Source of the DNA: Methylopila sp. Yamaguchi | GTDB taxonomy: Bacteria > Pseudomonadota > Alphaproteobacteria > Rhizobiales > Methylopilaceae | Assembly: GCF_002897035.1 (NCBI RefSeq) | Contig: NZ_BAUX01000023.1 | Span: 1-50,934, forward strand | DNA length: 50,934 nucleotides | Direction: 5' to 3' | Part shown: one piece after another, positions 37,137 through 47,827 of the stretch | How the letters are laid out: each line of letters starts with the position of its first letter | Position numbering within the stretch: the stretch's first letter is position 1 | Program-made: the position numbers and the translations under genes | Notes under the pieces: model-generated | Told to the model about the DNA's origin: nothing | The model's input: the letters and a program-made list of their open reading frames with translations, nothing else | Databases searched by the model: none

Positions 37137-38504
37137 ATGACAGGGACGGCGCGATCCGTGAAGGCGGGGCGCGCCGGTTGGCGCACGATGAACGACGGAA
37201 AAGGCGACCGGTCCAGCCGGCCGACCCGGACGTTTCTGTTCCTTCAGGGCCTGGCGTCTCCATTTTTCCGTCGCCTCGGGCGCACGCTGAAGCGGCAGGG
37301 CTATGGCGTCGAACGCATCAATCTGAACCTCGGCGACCGGCTGTTCTGGAACCTCCCGGGCGCCACCGACTACCGCGGCAGCTTCCAGAACTGGCGACGC
37401 TTCCTCTCGGCCTTCATCGAGGAGCGCGGCGTCACAGATCTCGTGCTGTTCGGCGACGGCCGACCGTATCACCGCATCGCCATCGGGGTCGCGCAGCTGC
37501 GCGGGGTCCAGGCGCATGTGTTCGAGGAAGGCTACTTCCGCCCGGACTGGATCACGGTCGAGGCCAACGGCGTCAACGGCTACTCCACCCTGCCGCGCGA
37601 TCCCGTCGTCGTACGCGAGCTCGCCCGCGGCCTGCCGGAGCCTCCGAAGCCGCAGCCGATCTTCGGCGACATGGGCGCGCGCACGGTCTGGGATGTGACC
37701 TACAACTTCGCGCACGTGTTCTTTCCCTATCTCTACCCCGGCTACCGGCGCTACCGGCCGCACCATCCGGTGGTCGAGTACGCCAGCTGGATCCGCCGGC
37801 TTGCGCGCCGCAAGACCGAAACCGCCGCCGCGAACGCCGTGGTCGCCGCGCTCAAGGCGGACGGCGCGCCGTTCTTCCTGCTGCCGCTGCAGCTCGACAG
37901 CGACTACCAGATCCGCCTGCATTCCCGCTTCACGCTCATGACCGAGGTTGTCGACCTCGTCGCCGAGTCCTTCGCGGCCCACGCTCCGGCCGACGCAAAG
38001 CTGGTGGTGAAGCTGCACCCGCTCGACAACGGGCTCGTCAACCGTCGCAAGCTCACCCAGGCCACGGCCGACCGGCTGGGCCTTGGGGACCGGCTGATCT
38101 TCATCGACGGCGGCGACGGACGAGATCTCATCGCCGCTTCCTCCGGCGTCGTCGTCGTGAACAGCACCATCGGCACCGAGGCGCTGATTCAGGGCAAGCC
38201 GCTGATCGCCTTAGGCCAGGCGATCTACGGCATGGAGGGCCTGAGCCATCAGGGCGACCTCGACGCCTTCTGGACCGAGCGGACGCGTCCCGACATGTCT
38301 CTCGTCGACGCCTTCCGCCGGGTGGTCTTCGCACGCACCCTGCTGAACGGCGGGTTTTACGCGGAGCAGGCGATCGAGATCGGCGTCGCCAACGCGGCCG
38401 AACGGCTGATCGAGACCGCGCCTTCGCGATTCGCGCCGTTCGCGGCGGGGTGGCGTCCGGAGGGCGCCTTTGGCGAGGCGGGCGCGGCCCTGCCCGGCGA
38501 GTGA
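37137..38504 (+). CDS. kpsS: KpsS-like capsule polysaccharide Kdo transferase
   Basis: About 455 residues. The KpsS body opens with RTFLFLQGLASPFFRRLGRTLKRQGY and INLNLGDRLFWNLPGATDYRG, then FGDGRPYHR, VFEEGYFRPDWIT and the late VVVNSTIGTEALIQGKPLIALGQAIYG. KpsS adds the first beta-Kdo to phosphatidylglycerol for capsule anchoring. I take ATG 37137 with GGACGGGGG just upstream; ATG 37188 is the alternative and lies closer to the conserved part. The stop overlaps the start of the SDR gene (GTGA). The 134 bp to kpsC hold the divergent promoters. Confidence 0.82.
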   Translation: MTGTARSVKAGRAGWRTMNDGKGDRSSRPTRTFLFLQGLASPFFRRLGRTLKRQGYGVERINLNLGDRLFWNLPGATDYRGSFQNWRRFLSAFIEERGVTDLVLFGDGRPYHRIAIGVAQLRGVQAHVFEEGYFRPDWITVEANGVNGYSTLPRDPVVVRELARGLPEPPKPQPIFGDMGARTVWDVTYNFAHVFFPYLYPGYRRYRPHHPVVEYASWIRRLARRKTETAAANAVVAALKADGAPFFLLPLQLDSDYQIRLHSRFTLMTEVVDLVAESFAAHAPADAKLVVKLHPLDNGLVNRRKLTQATADRLGLGDRLIFIDGGDGRDLIAASSGVVVVNSTIGTEALIQGKPLIALGQAIYGMEGLSHQGDLDAFWTERTRPDMSLVDAFRRVVFARTLLNGGFYAEQAIEIGVANAAERLIETAPSRFAPFAAGWRPEGAFGEAGAALPGE

Positions 38505-39292
38505 GCGCTCCGTCGTCGAACTCCATCGTCGTCACGGGGGCTGGCCGCGGCATCGGCGCCGCCCTCGCTCGCGCCTACGCGCGCCCCGGCGCCACGTTGC
38601 TGCTGGTCGGCCGGACCGCGGCGACGCTCGAGCGTACGGCCTCCGAGGCCCGCGCGAAGGGCGCGGAGGTGGAGATCGCCGCGCTCGACGTGTCGGACGC
38701 CGGGGCCCTAGCGTCCGCGCTGCTCGCCTTCGACGCCCGCCGGCCGGTCGATCTCGTCATCGCCAACGCGGGCGTCTCCGGCGGGCTGGGGCCGAACCGC
38801 TCCGCCGAGCCGTTCGAGACCGCCCAGCGTCAGCTTCGGGTCAACCTCGAAGGCGCCGTCGCGACCGTGACGCCGCTGATCGACCCCATGCGCGGCCGCC
38901 GCTCAGGCCAGATCGTGCTGATGAGCTCGCTCGCCGCGCTGCAGCCGATCGGCGACACCGCGGCTTACTCGGCCTCCAAGGCCGGCGTGCTGGTCTGGGG
39001 CCGCGCCCTTGCGGACTACCTCGCCCCGTTCGGAGTCGGCGTGTCGGTGGTGTGCCCCGGCTTCGTCACCAGCGACATGAGCCAGCGCTACCTCGGCCCC
39101 AAACCCCTCGAGATGTCGGCCGACGCCGCCGCGGAGCTGATCCGGGGAAAGGTCGCGAGGCGGCGGGAGATGATCGCCTTCCCCTGGGCGATGGTGGCGC
39201 TGATCCGCCTGTCGAACCTGCTGCCCCGCAAGGTCTCGCGTTTCGTGCTGTCGCGGGTGCCGGTGACCATCGAGCCCGACCGGCACATGTGA
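38501..39292 (+). CDS. Short-chain dehydrogenase/reductase in capsule operon
   Basis: A 263-residue Rossmann-fold oxidoreductase: the cofactor motif T12-G-A-G-R-G-I-G19, NAGVSG, a serine in IVLMSSLAALQ and catalytic Y156-x3-K160 (YSASK). A hydrophobic C-terminal part (FPWAMVALIRLSNLLPRKVSRFVLSRVP) suggests membrane association, as in SDRs that reduce acyl chains. GTG start overlaps the kpsS stop by 4 nt. In rhizobial K-antigen loci a comparable SDR (RkpH) accompanies such genes; the exact substrate is unknown. Confidence 0.85.
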   Translation: MSAPSSNSIVVTGAGRGIGAALARAYARPGATLLLVGRTAATLERTASEARAKGAEVEIAALDVSDAGALASALLAFDARRPVDLVIANAGVSGGLGPNRSAEPFETAQRQLRVNLEGAVATVTPLIDPMRGRRSGQIVLMSSLAALQPIGDTAAYSASKAGVLVWGRALADYLAPFGVGVSVVCPGFVTSDMSQRYLGPKPLEMSADAAAELIRGKVARRREMIAFPWAMVALIRLSNLLPRKVSRFVLSRVPVTIEPDRHM

Positions 39293-39313
39293 GGCGCCCC
39301 GCTCTCAAGGCCG

Positions 39314-39832
39314 TCAGCGTGGCGCAGGCTTAAGATCGATGCCCTTCTTCGCCAGGACGCGCGTGAAGGCCTCCTGCATGCGCTTCGCCGACTCCAGCAT
39401 CTGGGGAGTGAGCGTTTGCATCAGCTCGCCCATCAACGCCGGCATGACCGTGATCGTCTTCCTGCCCGTCGGTGTCTCGTAGAAGGCGAGCATGTCCTTG
39501 AGCTCCTGCGCGGAGAAATGCTTGGCGTACACGGCCGGGACGGAGGCGAGGCTCGCCGCGATGTCCTTCTCGGCTATGGCCGCAAACTCGCTCTTCAACT
39601 CGACGAACTGATCGGACGTCACCTCGGGCGCCGACTGGTGGATCAAAGCCTCCATCTGGGCCCAGCTCTGATCGACCATCTGGCGCTGAAGCTGGTCGAC
39701 CAAGGTCACCTGCATGAGCTGTCGTGCGAGGTCGATCGCCTCGGGATCGGTCTGCGCTCGACCGGCTGCGGGGGCCAATGCGATCGCCGACGCGACGCAG
39801 GCCGCGACGGCGACGTTACGAAAAGTCGACAT
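39314..39832 (-). CDS. DUF2059 domain-containing secreted protein
   Basis: A 172-residue protein with a signal peptide (residues 1-26, AAGRAQ) and the helical DUF2059 domain: VPAVYAKHFSAQELKDMLAFYETPTGRKTI, with the invariant-looking FYxTPxGRK motif. The mature protein is likely periplasmic and all-alpha. The function of the family is not known. It is monocistronic, convergent with the SDR gene (21 bp apart) and separated by 98 bp from the EamA gene upstream. Confidence 0.88.
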   Translation of the reverse strand: MSTFRNVAVAACVASAIALAPAAGRAQTDPEAIDLARQLMQVTLVDQLQRQMVDQSWAQMEALIHQSAPEVTSDQFVELKSEFAAIAEKDIAASLASVPAVYAKHFSAQELKDMLAFYETPTGRKTITVMPALMGELMQTLTPQMLESAKRMQEAFTRVLAKKGIDLKPAPR

Positions 39833-39930
39833 GACGTTTCCTCTTCGGAGCGGCCCGCGTCCGCCTTCACGAACAGGGGAGCTAGGGCGCTACGGCCGCG
39901 TCGTCGACTCCGCGAGGCGCCGGTCTTCGG

Positions 39931-40887
39931 TCAGCGCCGCTCCGCCCAGGTGAACCAGCCGACGCCGGCGAGCACCAAGGCGGCGCCGGCCAGGTCGACC
40001 GCGGTGATCCGTTCGCCGAGGAACAGCGCCGCCAGCACCAGTGTCGCGATCGGGCTCACCGTGCCGATGGCGGCGTTGGCCTGCGCCGAGATCCGGTGCA
40101 GCGCGGCCGACAGCAGGAAGCTCGGCAGGATGGTGCTCAGCACCGCGATCATGGCGGCGTAAGTCCACGCCTTCGCCGACAGCTCCCCGAGCACGCCGAG
40201 ATCCCGAACCACGAAGAACTGCAGGATGGCCGCCCCGGCGGCCCCGGTCATCGCGATGCAGGTGAAGAGCTTCGGGCCGAGCCTGGCGATCTGTCCCTTC
40301 GCGAACAGCTGATAGAGCGCGAAGGCGAGCGCGGAGGCGAGCACGAGCGCCGCGCCGTCGCGCGTGGCGTCGAAGCCCGCCGCCTCCATGTCCTTGGTGA
40401 AGACGAGCGCGAGCCCGCCGTAGCTCAACGCGAAGGCGAACAGCGCCTTCAGGCGGAACGGCTGGCCGAAGAAGGCCGCGCCGAGCAGCACCGTGAACAG
40501 CGGATAGGTGAACAGAATCAGCCGTTCGAACGGCGCGGAGATGTAGGCGAGGCCGAGGAAATCCACGTAGCTCGCGAACCAGTAGCCGAGCAGACCGACC
40601 GCGAGCGAGGCGGCGAGGGTCCGCCCGTCGAGCGCCGCGGGCCTGCCTGTCCGCGCCACCGCCATCAGCCCGATCGCCAGGTAGACCGGGACCGACAGCC
40701 CCATGCGCAGCGCAAGCAGCGTCTCGGTGTCGACGCCCTCGGCGTAGGCGAACTTGATCAGGACGCCCTTGCTGGAGAACAGGATCGCGCCGGCCGCGGC
40801 GAGCGCGTAACCGCCCCAAGGCGCCGCGGCGCGGACGCGCGTCGGCGTCGTGACGACTTCGGGATCGGCGGGGGTGGTGGCGGACAT
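39931..40887 (-). CDS. EamA/DMT superfamily transporter
   Basis: A 318-residue inner-membrane protein with about ten hydrophobic helices in two EamA repeats, the first from about residue 24 ([18 protein letters not shown]) and the second from about 178 ([21 protein letters not shown]). It ends with the typical [21 protein letters not shown] and an [12 protein letters not shown] helix. DMT proteins export or import metabolites such as amino acids; no substrate can be called. Start ATG at 40887; frames in the antisense and +1 register are shadows. Confidence 0.9.
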   Translation of the reverse strand: MSATTPADPEVVTTPTRVRAAAPWGGYALAAAGAILFSSKGVLIKFAYAEGVDTETLLALRMGLSVPVYLAIGLMAVARTGRPAALDGRTLAASLAVGLLGYWFASYVDFLGLAYISAPFERLILFTYPLFTVLLGAAFFGQPFRLKALFAFALSYGGLALVFTKDMEAAGFDATRDGAALVLASALAFALYQLFAKGQIARLGPKLFTCIAMTGAAGAAILQFFVVRDLGVLGELSAKAWTYAAMIAVLSTILPSFLLSAALHRISAQANAAIGTVSPIATLVLAALFLGERITAVDLAGAALVLAGVGWFTWAERR

Positions 40888-40970
40888 CGCGGAACCTCTC
40901 GTCCGCGGGTATCACGCGGGCGGGAGACGGCAAACGCCGAAGCGCGCAGGGCTGCCTTGTTCAGGCGCTG

Positions 40971-41009
40971 AAAAAGCGAACGGCCCAGGCGGAGGACCCG
41001 GACCGTTCG
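40971..41009 (-). terminator. Rho-independent terminator of the 42-residue peptide gene
   Basis: Arms CGAACGG (40977-40983) and CCGTTCG (41003-41009) form a 7-bp stem. On the minus strand it is followed by CTTTTTC. It begins about 33 bases beyond the stop of the small gene at 41042-41170. Confidence 0.75.
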
Positions 41010-41041
41010 GGCAAGGCCAAGAAGTTGGAGTTTCGAACGCG

Positions 41042-41170
41042 TCAGGTGCCGGTGTGGTTGGACTGGGTCGCCGCGGTCGTGTTCTTGCGGGCGCAGGGCT
41101 CGGCCGAAGCCGGCGCCGCGACGGCGACGCCGAGGGCTACGGCGAGCAGCGTGGCGGTCAACGTCTTCAT
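41042..41170 (-). CDS. Tiny secreted peptide, uncharacterised
   Basis: A 42-residue frame that begins with ATG 41170 behind a clear GGAG site (GAGGAGAGCGACG) and has a textbook signal peptide: [20 protein letters not shown] then ASA. Predicted cleavage leaves about 19 residues, starting EPCARKN and ending in a Thr/Asn/His-rich tail. It has its own terminator downstream and a 7-bp hairpin upstream (41192-41198 with 41203-41209). The sequence is GC-typical and reads as real coding. No family is recognised; one Cys in the mature peptide could allow dimerisation. Confidence 0.7.
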   Translation of the reverse strand: MKTLTATLLAVALGVAVAAPASAEPCARKNTTAATQSNHTGT

Positions 41171-41413
41171 CGTCGCTCTCCTCGTCAGACAGCGGGCGGG
41201 ATCGCCCGCAGCCCGATCAGGCTACCACTGGTCAGCGACGCGCCAAGCCCAAAGGGCAGGCGCCCGGTTCACGCTTTCGCGCGTGGAGGCGGGACACATG
41301 CGTGCGGAACGCGCGCGGCGCCGTCATGCCCGCTCGTCTCTGGCGCAGCGGTCGGCTTTCGACTATCGACGGCGCGACGCCTTCTCCTGCCCTCTCCTCC
41401 TTCCGGAGACGAG

Positions 41414-43483
41414 ATGCCCGACCTTCTGCTTGAGCTGTTCTCGGAAGAGATCCCCGCCCGCATGCAGGCCCGCGCGGCCGACGACCTGAAGGCGCTGGTG
41501 ACCAACGCGCTGGTGGAGCGCGGCCTCACTTACGAGGGCGCCAAGGCCTTCGCGACGCCGCGGCGGCTGACGCTGGTCGTCGGCGGCCTCCCCGCCCGCC
41601 AGCCGGACCGGCACGAGGAGCGCAAGGGTCCTCGGGTCGGCGCGCCGGAGAAGGCGCTGGAGGGCTTCCTCAAAGCGGCCGGCCTCGCCTCGATCGACCA
41701 GGCGACCGTGCAGGCCGATCCCAAGGGCGACTTCTACGTCGCCCGCATCCACAAGCACGGCGCGGCCACCACCGAGGTCATCGCCGCGATCGTCCCCGAG
41801 ATCGTGCGCTCCTTCCCCTGGCCGAAGTCCATGCGCTGGGGGACCGGAACGCTGCGCTGGGTGCGGCCGCTGCACTCGATCGTCGCGACCTTTGGGGTTC
41901 CGCAGGAGGAGCCCGAGGTCATCCGCTTCGAGATCGACGGCATCGTCTCCGGCGACGTCACCCGCGGCCACCGCGTGCATGCGCCGGGCGAGATCCGCGT
42001 GCGCCGCTTCGACGACTACGTGGCGAGCCTGGAAAAGGCCCACGTCGTGCTCGACGCCGAGCGCCGCCGCGACATCATTCGCGCCGACGCGCGGACGCTC
42101 GCCCAGGCGCAGAACCTCGAGCTGGTCGAGGACGAGGGCCTGGTCGAGGAGGTTGCGGGGCTGGTGGAGTGGCCTGTCGTGCTGATGGGCGAGTTCGAGG
42201 CGGAGTTCCTGGAAGTGCCGGACGAGGTGATCCGCGCCACCATCCGCGCCAATCAGAAGTGCTTCGTGCTGAAGGATCCGGCGACGGGTCGCCTCACCAA
42301 CCGCTTCATCCTGGTCGCGAACCTCGAGGCCAGCGACGGCGGCAAGGCCATCGTCCACGGCAACGAGCGCGTGGTGCGCGCCCGCCTCTCCGACGCGCGC
42401 TTCTTCTGGGAGACGGACAAGAAGGTCCGGCTCGAGGACCGGCTGGAGAAGCTGAAGAGCATCACCTTCCACGCCAGGCTCGGAACGCAGTACGAGCGGG
42501 TGGAGCGCATCGCGCGGCTGGCGAAGGAGCTCGCCCCGCTGGTGGGCGCCGACCCCGCGAAGGCCGAGACCGCCGCCTGGCTCGCCAAGGCCGACCTCGT
42601 CACCGAGATGGTCGGCGAGTTCCCCGAACTGCAAGGCCTGATGGGGCGCTACTACGCCGCGGCCGAGGGTCTCGACCCCGAGATCGCCGCCGCGCTGGAG
42701 GAGCACTACAAGCCGCAAGGGCCCTCGGACCGCATCCCGACCGCCCCGGTCTCGATCGCCGTCGCGCTCGCCGACAAGATCCACACGCTGGTCGGTTTCT
42801 GGGCGATCGACGAGAAGCCCACGGGCAGCAAGGACCCTTACGCGCTGCGGCGCGCCGCGCTGGGGGTGGTTCGGATCATTCTGGAGAACGGGCTGCGGCT
42901 GAGCCTTCTCGACGTGGTCGATGGCGCGTCGAAGGCGGGGATCGGCCCCGACCTCCTCGCCTTCCTCGCCGACCGCCTGAAGGTCCAGCTTCGGGACCAG
43001 GGCAAGCGGCACGATCTCGTCGACGCCGTGTTCGCTGCGGGCGACGGGGCGGCCAACGACGACCTCGTGCTCGTCGTCCGGCGGGTCGAGGCGCTGGAGA
43101 CGCTGCTTTCGACCGAAGACGGCAAGAACCTGCTCGCGGGCTATCGCCGCGCGGCGAACATCCTGAAGGCCGAGGAGAAAAAGGACGGCCCCGGCGCGTT
43201 CGAGGCGGCGCCCGATGCCGGGTTGCTGACCGAGCCCGCCGAGCGCGACCTTTCGGCGGCGCTCGACGCCGCGGAGCCCGCCGCGACCGAGGCGCTGGCG
43301 CGGGAGGACTTCACCGCCGCGACCACGGCGCTGGCGAAGCTGCGGCCGCAGGTCGACGCCTTCTTCGACCAGATCATGGTCAACGCGCCCGAGGTCGAGC
43401 TTCGCGCCAACCGCCTGAAGCTGCTGGCGCGCCTGCGCCGGGCGGTCCGCGCCGTCGCCGATTTCGATCGCATCGCGGGCTGA
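41414..43483 (+). CDS. glyS: Glycine--tRNA ligase beta subunit
   Basis: A 689-residue beta chain of the alpha2-beta2 type glycyl-tRNA synthetase. It starts [18 protein letters not shown], has the family's [38 protein letters not shown]-type segment, [11 protein letters not shown], and ends with the [25 protein letters not shown] anticodon-domain region. GGAG precedes ATG 41414. The frame upstream to 40850 is non-coding by composition. The alpha subunit gene glyQ, usually directly upstream, is not in the window next to it; a 243-bp gap and an oppositely oriented peptide gene precede it. Confidence 0.96.
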   Translation: MPDLLLELFSEEIPARMQARAADDLKALVTNALVERGLTYEGAKAFATPRRLTLVVGGLPARQPDRHEERKGPRVGAPEKALEGFLKAAGLASIDQATVQADPKGDFYVARIHKHGAATTEVIAAIVPEIVRSFPWPKSMRWGTGTLRWVRPLHSIVATFGVPQEEPEVIRFEIDGIVSGDVTRGHRVHAPGEIRVRRFDDYVASLEKAHVVLDAERRRDIIRADARTLAQAQNLELVEDEGLVEEVAGLVEWPVVLMGEFEAEFLEVPDEVIRATIRANQKCFVLKDPATGRLTNRFILVANLEASDGGKAIVHGNERVVRARLSDARFFWETDKKVRLEDRLEKLKSITFHARLGTQYERVERIARLAKELAPLVGADPAKAETAAWLAKADLVTEMVGEFPELQGLMGRYYAAAEGLDPEIAAALEEHYKPQGPSDRIPTAPVSIAVALADKIHTLVGFWAIDEKPTGSKDPYALRRAALGVVRIILENGLRLSLLDVVDGASKAGIGPDLLAFLADRLKVQLRDQGKRHDLVDAVFAAGDGAANDDLVLVVRRVEALETLLSTEDGKNLLAGYRRAANILKAEEKKDGPGAFEAAPDAGLLTEPAERDLSAALDAAEPAATEALAREDFTAATTALAKLRPQVDAFFDQIMVNAPEVELRANRLKLLARLRRAVRAVADFDRIAG

Positions 43484-43560
43484 GCGCCGCGGCGTCGAGC
43501 AGGCCGTCGTCCTTCGGCTCGACCGGAGCGCACATCTGCGGCGCGGGCTACGGCTTCGAC

Positions 43561-43754
43561 GTGGATGGTCCGGTTAAGCCGGACCATGACGGCGCGGGTG
43601 GAACGAGGGCGCGCTTAGATCGCGGTCATGCTTAGGGGTATCGCCTTCATGCCCGGCGAAGCCGGGCATCCACGACTTGGACGTCGAGCGCGGCCCGAAG
43701 TCTTGGATGCCGCGCGAAGGCGCGGGCATGACGGCGCGGTTGAACGAGGCGAGG
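43561..43754. repeat. Cluster of three intergenic palindromic repeats
   Basis: Three hairpin units of the rhizobial GTCATGCCCGG...CCGGGCATCCAC type: 43561-43590 (GTGGATGGTCCGG...CCGGACCATGAC), 43648-43673 (CATGCCCGGC...GCCGGGCATCCAC) and 43701-43732 (TTGGATGCCGCG...CGCGGGCATGAC). The first and third also share a tail (ATGACGGCGCGG-TGAACGAGG). They fill the 296-bp gap between convergent glyS and lpd. Confidence 0.8.
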
Positions 43755-43779
43755 TAGGGGGACGAAACGCCCCCTCCCC

Positions 43780-45180
<1,401 letters not shown>

Positions 45181-45359
45181 CTGTCTCTTTCGCTTCGGGT
45201 CGTGGGTCAGGCCGCGCGCTGCGGCGCGTCGTGAGGAGAATGGCGCGCCGCGAAGACGCGTGCTGAAAAGGGAACGACTTCGGGGCGGTCGCGGTTGAAT
45301 CGCTCGAAGCGGCGACCACGCGGCCGCTGGGCCCTGCACCTCGAGAAGGAACAATCGAC

Positions 45360-45740
45360 ATGGCGGCCGCCAAAAAGACCGAGACCAAGACCGCAGCGAA
45401 GACGTCCGCAGCCAAGGCTGAAACCAAGAGCCCGGCGAAGCCGAAGGCTCCGGCCAAGGCCAAATCCGCTGACAAGCCCAAGTCGTCTGGGGCGAAGAAG
45501 CCCAACGCTCTCAGCGTCGAGGTCAAGCCCTCGGCCGACCTCGCCGCCATCGTCGGCGACAAGCCGCTGCCCCGCAGCGAGGTCGTCAGCAAGACTTGGG
45601 ACTACATCAAGAAGCATAAGCTTCAGAACCCCGATGACGGCCGCGAAATCCTGGCCGACGCCAACCTCGAGAAGATCTTCGGGAAGAAGAAGGCGACGAT
45701 GTTCGAGATGAACAAGTTCCTCAACGCGCATCTGAGCTGA
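45360..45740 (+). CDS. SWIB/MDM2 domain protein with histone H1-like tail
   Basis: A 126-residue protein. Residues 1-48 are a Lys/Ala/Pro/Thr tail with AAKT/KAPAKAK repeats, like eukaryotic H1 or bacterial H1-like proteins, and should bind DNA. Residues about 52-126 are a SWIB domain: [60 protein letters not shown]. It is probably a nucleoid-associated protein. The single GAAGGAACAATCGAC upstream gives a good ribosome site. A hairpin follows the stop. It is divergent from lpd and convergent with the two small genes behind sucB. Confidence 0.9.
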   Translation: MAAAKKTETKTAAKTSAAKAETKSPAKPKAPAKAKSADKPKSSGAKKPNALSVEVKPSADLAAIVGDKPLPRSEVVSKTWDYIKKHKLQNPDDGREILADANLEKIFGKKKATMFEMNKFLNAHLS

Positions 45741-45750
45741 GACGCCACGG

Positions 45751-45779
45751 GGCCGCCAGACGCTGGTCGGCTGGCGGCC
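45751..45779 (+). terminator. Hairpin after the SWIB gene
   Basis: GGCCGCCAG (45751-45759) pairs with CTGGCGGCC (45771-45779), a 9-bp perfect GC-rich stem with an 11-base loop, 10 bases past the SWIB stop. No T-run follows, so termination strength is uncertain; it may also serve the opposite strand. Confidence 0.5.
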
Positions 45780-45843
45780 TCGATTAAACGCGAACGTCCG
45801 AGGCGCCGTCACGGATCGATGTGGCACCCGCGCCTCCCCCCGC

Positions 45844-46107
45844 TCAGCCGTTCCGGGCGCCGCCGGCCGGCTTGGACGCGCGCGCCAAAAGCGCGGCGGT
45901 CCCGCGATTGACCACAAAGATCAGCGCCGACAGTCCGATCAGCCACGGCAGGACCGGCGAGAGGGCGTCGATGGTCTTGTCGAGGTCGCCCGGATGGATC
46001 GTCATGATCCCGCCGATAACGACCATCCCCAAGACCGCCATCAGGGATTGACGATCCGCCGCCTTCTTGCGCGCCGCGGCGATGGTTTCTGAACGGTTCT
46101 CTGTCAT
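45844..46107 (-). CDS. Small two-helix membrane protein, uncharacterised
   Basis: An 87-residue protein starting MTENRSETIAAARKKAADRQ, with two hydrophobic helices (LMAVLGMVVIGGIMTI and VLPWLIGLSALIFVV) separated by a short HPGDLDKTIDALS loop, and a basic tail. The start overlaps the stop of the preceding gene by ATGA, so the two are coupled. No family is recognised. It is the last gene of the minus-strand run that starts with sucA. Its stop is about 65 bp from the hairpin after the SWIB gene. Confidence 0.65.
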   Translation of the reverse strand: MTENRSETIAAARKKAADRQSLMAVLGMVVIGGIMTIHPGDLDKTIDALSPVLPWLIGLSALIFVVNRGTAALLARASKPAGGARNG

Positions 46108-46454
46108 CGGCCGTCCATCGCGATACGCCACGTTGAAAGAACGTCGGGATTGGTCACGGTTTCTCCAGTCGAACGGAGCCGATACTCGCCGGGCTTCGCT
46201 CGCTCGAACCAACTCAGTGCAGGGGGAAGCACAAGCATTTCCCCTTTCCAACGGCCCTCGCAGGCGACCGAGATCCCGGTGACAGGGTCCGTCAAGATCA
46301 CCTGATCATGATACTGGCCGACGAGATCGCCATCATCGAAGGCCCAGGTGACGCCGACGAGGGCATACTGCCCGAGCAGCCACTCCGCCTCGGCCGCGTC
46401 CCAGGGCTCCGGGGCGGGCTGATCGGAGCCTATGAAGGACGGAGGCGGCTGCAA
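46104..46454 (-). CDS. Hypothetical protein cotranscribed with sucB
   Basis: A 116-residue soluble protein with a TTG start 12 bp after the sucB stop and a GAGGG-like site in the sucB stop region; no in-frame ATG lies in a sensible place. The sequence is rich in Trp and acidic residues (EPWDAAEAEWLLGQYALVGVTWAFDDGDL) and continues with alternating hydrophobic strands (HDQVILTDPVTGIS, EGRWKGEMLVLPP), suggesting a small beta-barrel or lipocalin-like fold, by eye only. It overlaps the next small membrane gene (ATGA). I do not recognise a family. Confidence 0.6.
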   Translation of the reverse strand: MQPPPSFIGSDQPAPEPWDAAEAEWLLGQYALVGVTWAFDDGDLVGQYHDQVILTDPVTGISVACEGRWKGEMLVLPPALSWFERAKPGEYRLRSTGETVTNPDVLSTWRIAMDGR

Positions 46455-46466
46455 AGGGGGTGACCC

Positions 46467-47732
46467 TCACAGATCCATCACCAGCCGCGACGGATCTTCC
46501 AGGCTCTCTTTCACGCGGACCAGGAAGGTGACCGCCTCCTTGCCGTCGACCACACGGTGGTCGTAGCTCAGCGCGAGATACATCATCGGCCGGATCTCGA
46601 TCTTGCCTCCGACGGCCATCGGCCTCTCCTGGATCTTGTGCATGCCGAGGATGCCGGACTGCGGCGCGTTCAGGATCGGCGTCGACATCAGCGAGCCGTA
46701 GATGCCGCCGTTGGTGATCGTGAAGGTGCCGCCCTGCATCTCCTCGATGCCGAGCTTGCCGTCGCGGGCGCGCCGGCCGAAGTCGGTGATCTTCTTCTCG
46801 ATGCCGGCGAGGCCGAGCGCGTCGGCGTCGCGCACGACAGGCACCACCAGGCCCTTCTCGGTGCCGACCGCGATGCCGACGTGGTAATAGTTCTTGTAGA
46901 CGAGGTCATTGCCGTCGATCTCGGCGTTGACCGCCGGCAGATCCTTCAGCGCCTGAATCACGGCCTTCACGAAGAAGCCCATGAAGCCAAGCTTCACGCC
47001 GTGCTTCTTCTCGAACACGTCCTTGTACTTCGCGCGCAGCGCCATGACCTCGGTCATGTCGACCTCGTTGAAGGTCGTCAGCATGGCTGCGGTGTTCTGC
47101 GCGTCCTTGAGGCGCCGGGCGATGGTCTGGCGCAGCTTGGTCAGCTTCACCCGTTCCTCACGGGACGCGTCGTCCGGCGCGGAGGGCGCGCGGGCCTGAA
47201 CGGCGGGCTGAGGCGCAGGCGCCTTGGCGCCGCTCTCGACCGCGACCAGCATGTCGCCCTTGGTCACGCGGCCGTCCTTGCCGGTGCCCTGCACAGTCGC
47301 GGGGTCGACGCCGCTCTCGGCGCCGATGCGGCGCACCGAGGGGGCCTGGCCGGCGTCGGCCGGCGCATGGCCGCCGTTCGCCTTCGGAGCCTCCTTGGAC
47401 TTGGTCTCGTTGGCGTTGTCCTTGATCACGGGCTCGGCCGCCTTGGCCGGCTCCGCCGGCTTCGCTTCGGCCTTGGGCGCGGGCGCTGCGCCCTCGCCCG
47501 CCTCGATCGACCCTAGCAGCGCGTCGACGCCGACGGTGTCGCCCTCGTTCGCCTCGATCGCGCCGAGGACGCCGGCGGCGGGCGCCGGCACCTCAAGCGT
47601 CACCTTGTCGGTCTCGAGCTCGACGATCGGCTCGTCGACGGCGACCGCCTCGCCCGGCTTCTTGAACCACCGGCCGATGGTGGCCTCGGTCACGGATTCG
47701 CCAAGCGTCGGCACGCGGATTTCGGTCGCCAT
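46467..47732 (-). CDS. sucB: 2-oxoglutarate dehydrogenase E2 (dihydrolipoyllysine succinyltransferase)
   Basis: A 421-residue E2. The lipoyl domain (1-80) has the lipoylated K43 in [12 protein letters not shown]. An Ala/Pro/Lys-rich linker follows, then a peripheral-subunit-binding segment ([31 protein letters not shown]). The catalytic domain ends in SYDHRVVDG with the active-site His, and [17 protein letters not shown]. One lipoyl domain is the usual number. Start ATG 47732. It lies 95 bp behind sucA and is followed closely by two small genes. Confidence 0.96.
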   Translation of the reverse strand: MATEIRVPTLGESVTEATIGRWFKKPGEAVAVDEPIVELETDKVTLEVPAPAAGVLGAIEANEGDTVGVDALLGSIEAGEGAAPAPKAEAKPAEPAKAAEPVIKDNANETKSKEAPKANGGHAPADAGQAPSVRRIGAESGVDPATVQGTGKDGRVTKGDMLVAVESGAKAPAPQPAVQARAPSAPDDASREERVKLTKLRQTIARRLKDAQNTAAMLTTFNEVDMTEVMALRAKYKDVFEKKHGVKLGFMGFFVKAVIQALKDLPAVNAEIDGNDLVYKNYYHVGIAVGTEKGLVVPVVRDADALGLAGIEKKITDFGRRARDGKLGIEEMQGGTFTITNGGIYGSLMSTPILNAPQSGILGMHKIQERPMAVGGKIEIRPMMYLALSYDHRVVDGKEAVTFLVRVKESLEDPSRLVMDL

Positions 47733-47827
47733 CGAAGTCTCCCATGGGGCCGGCGCTCGTCGCCGTCCCGCTTCAGCTCTCAACGTTCAGTCAGCGGTCA
47801 GTTCGATCGTTCTGGCGGGGCGGCCGG

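Noticed and set aside
37178-39292. A 704-codon frame running through kpsS into the SDR gene as one protein
   Set aside because: The first 440 codons are out of frame with KpsS and read as Arg/Pro-rich shadow. Only the part from GTG 38501 is the SDR.
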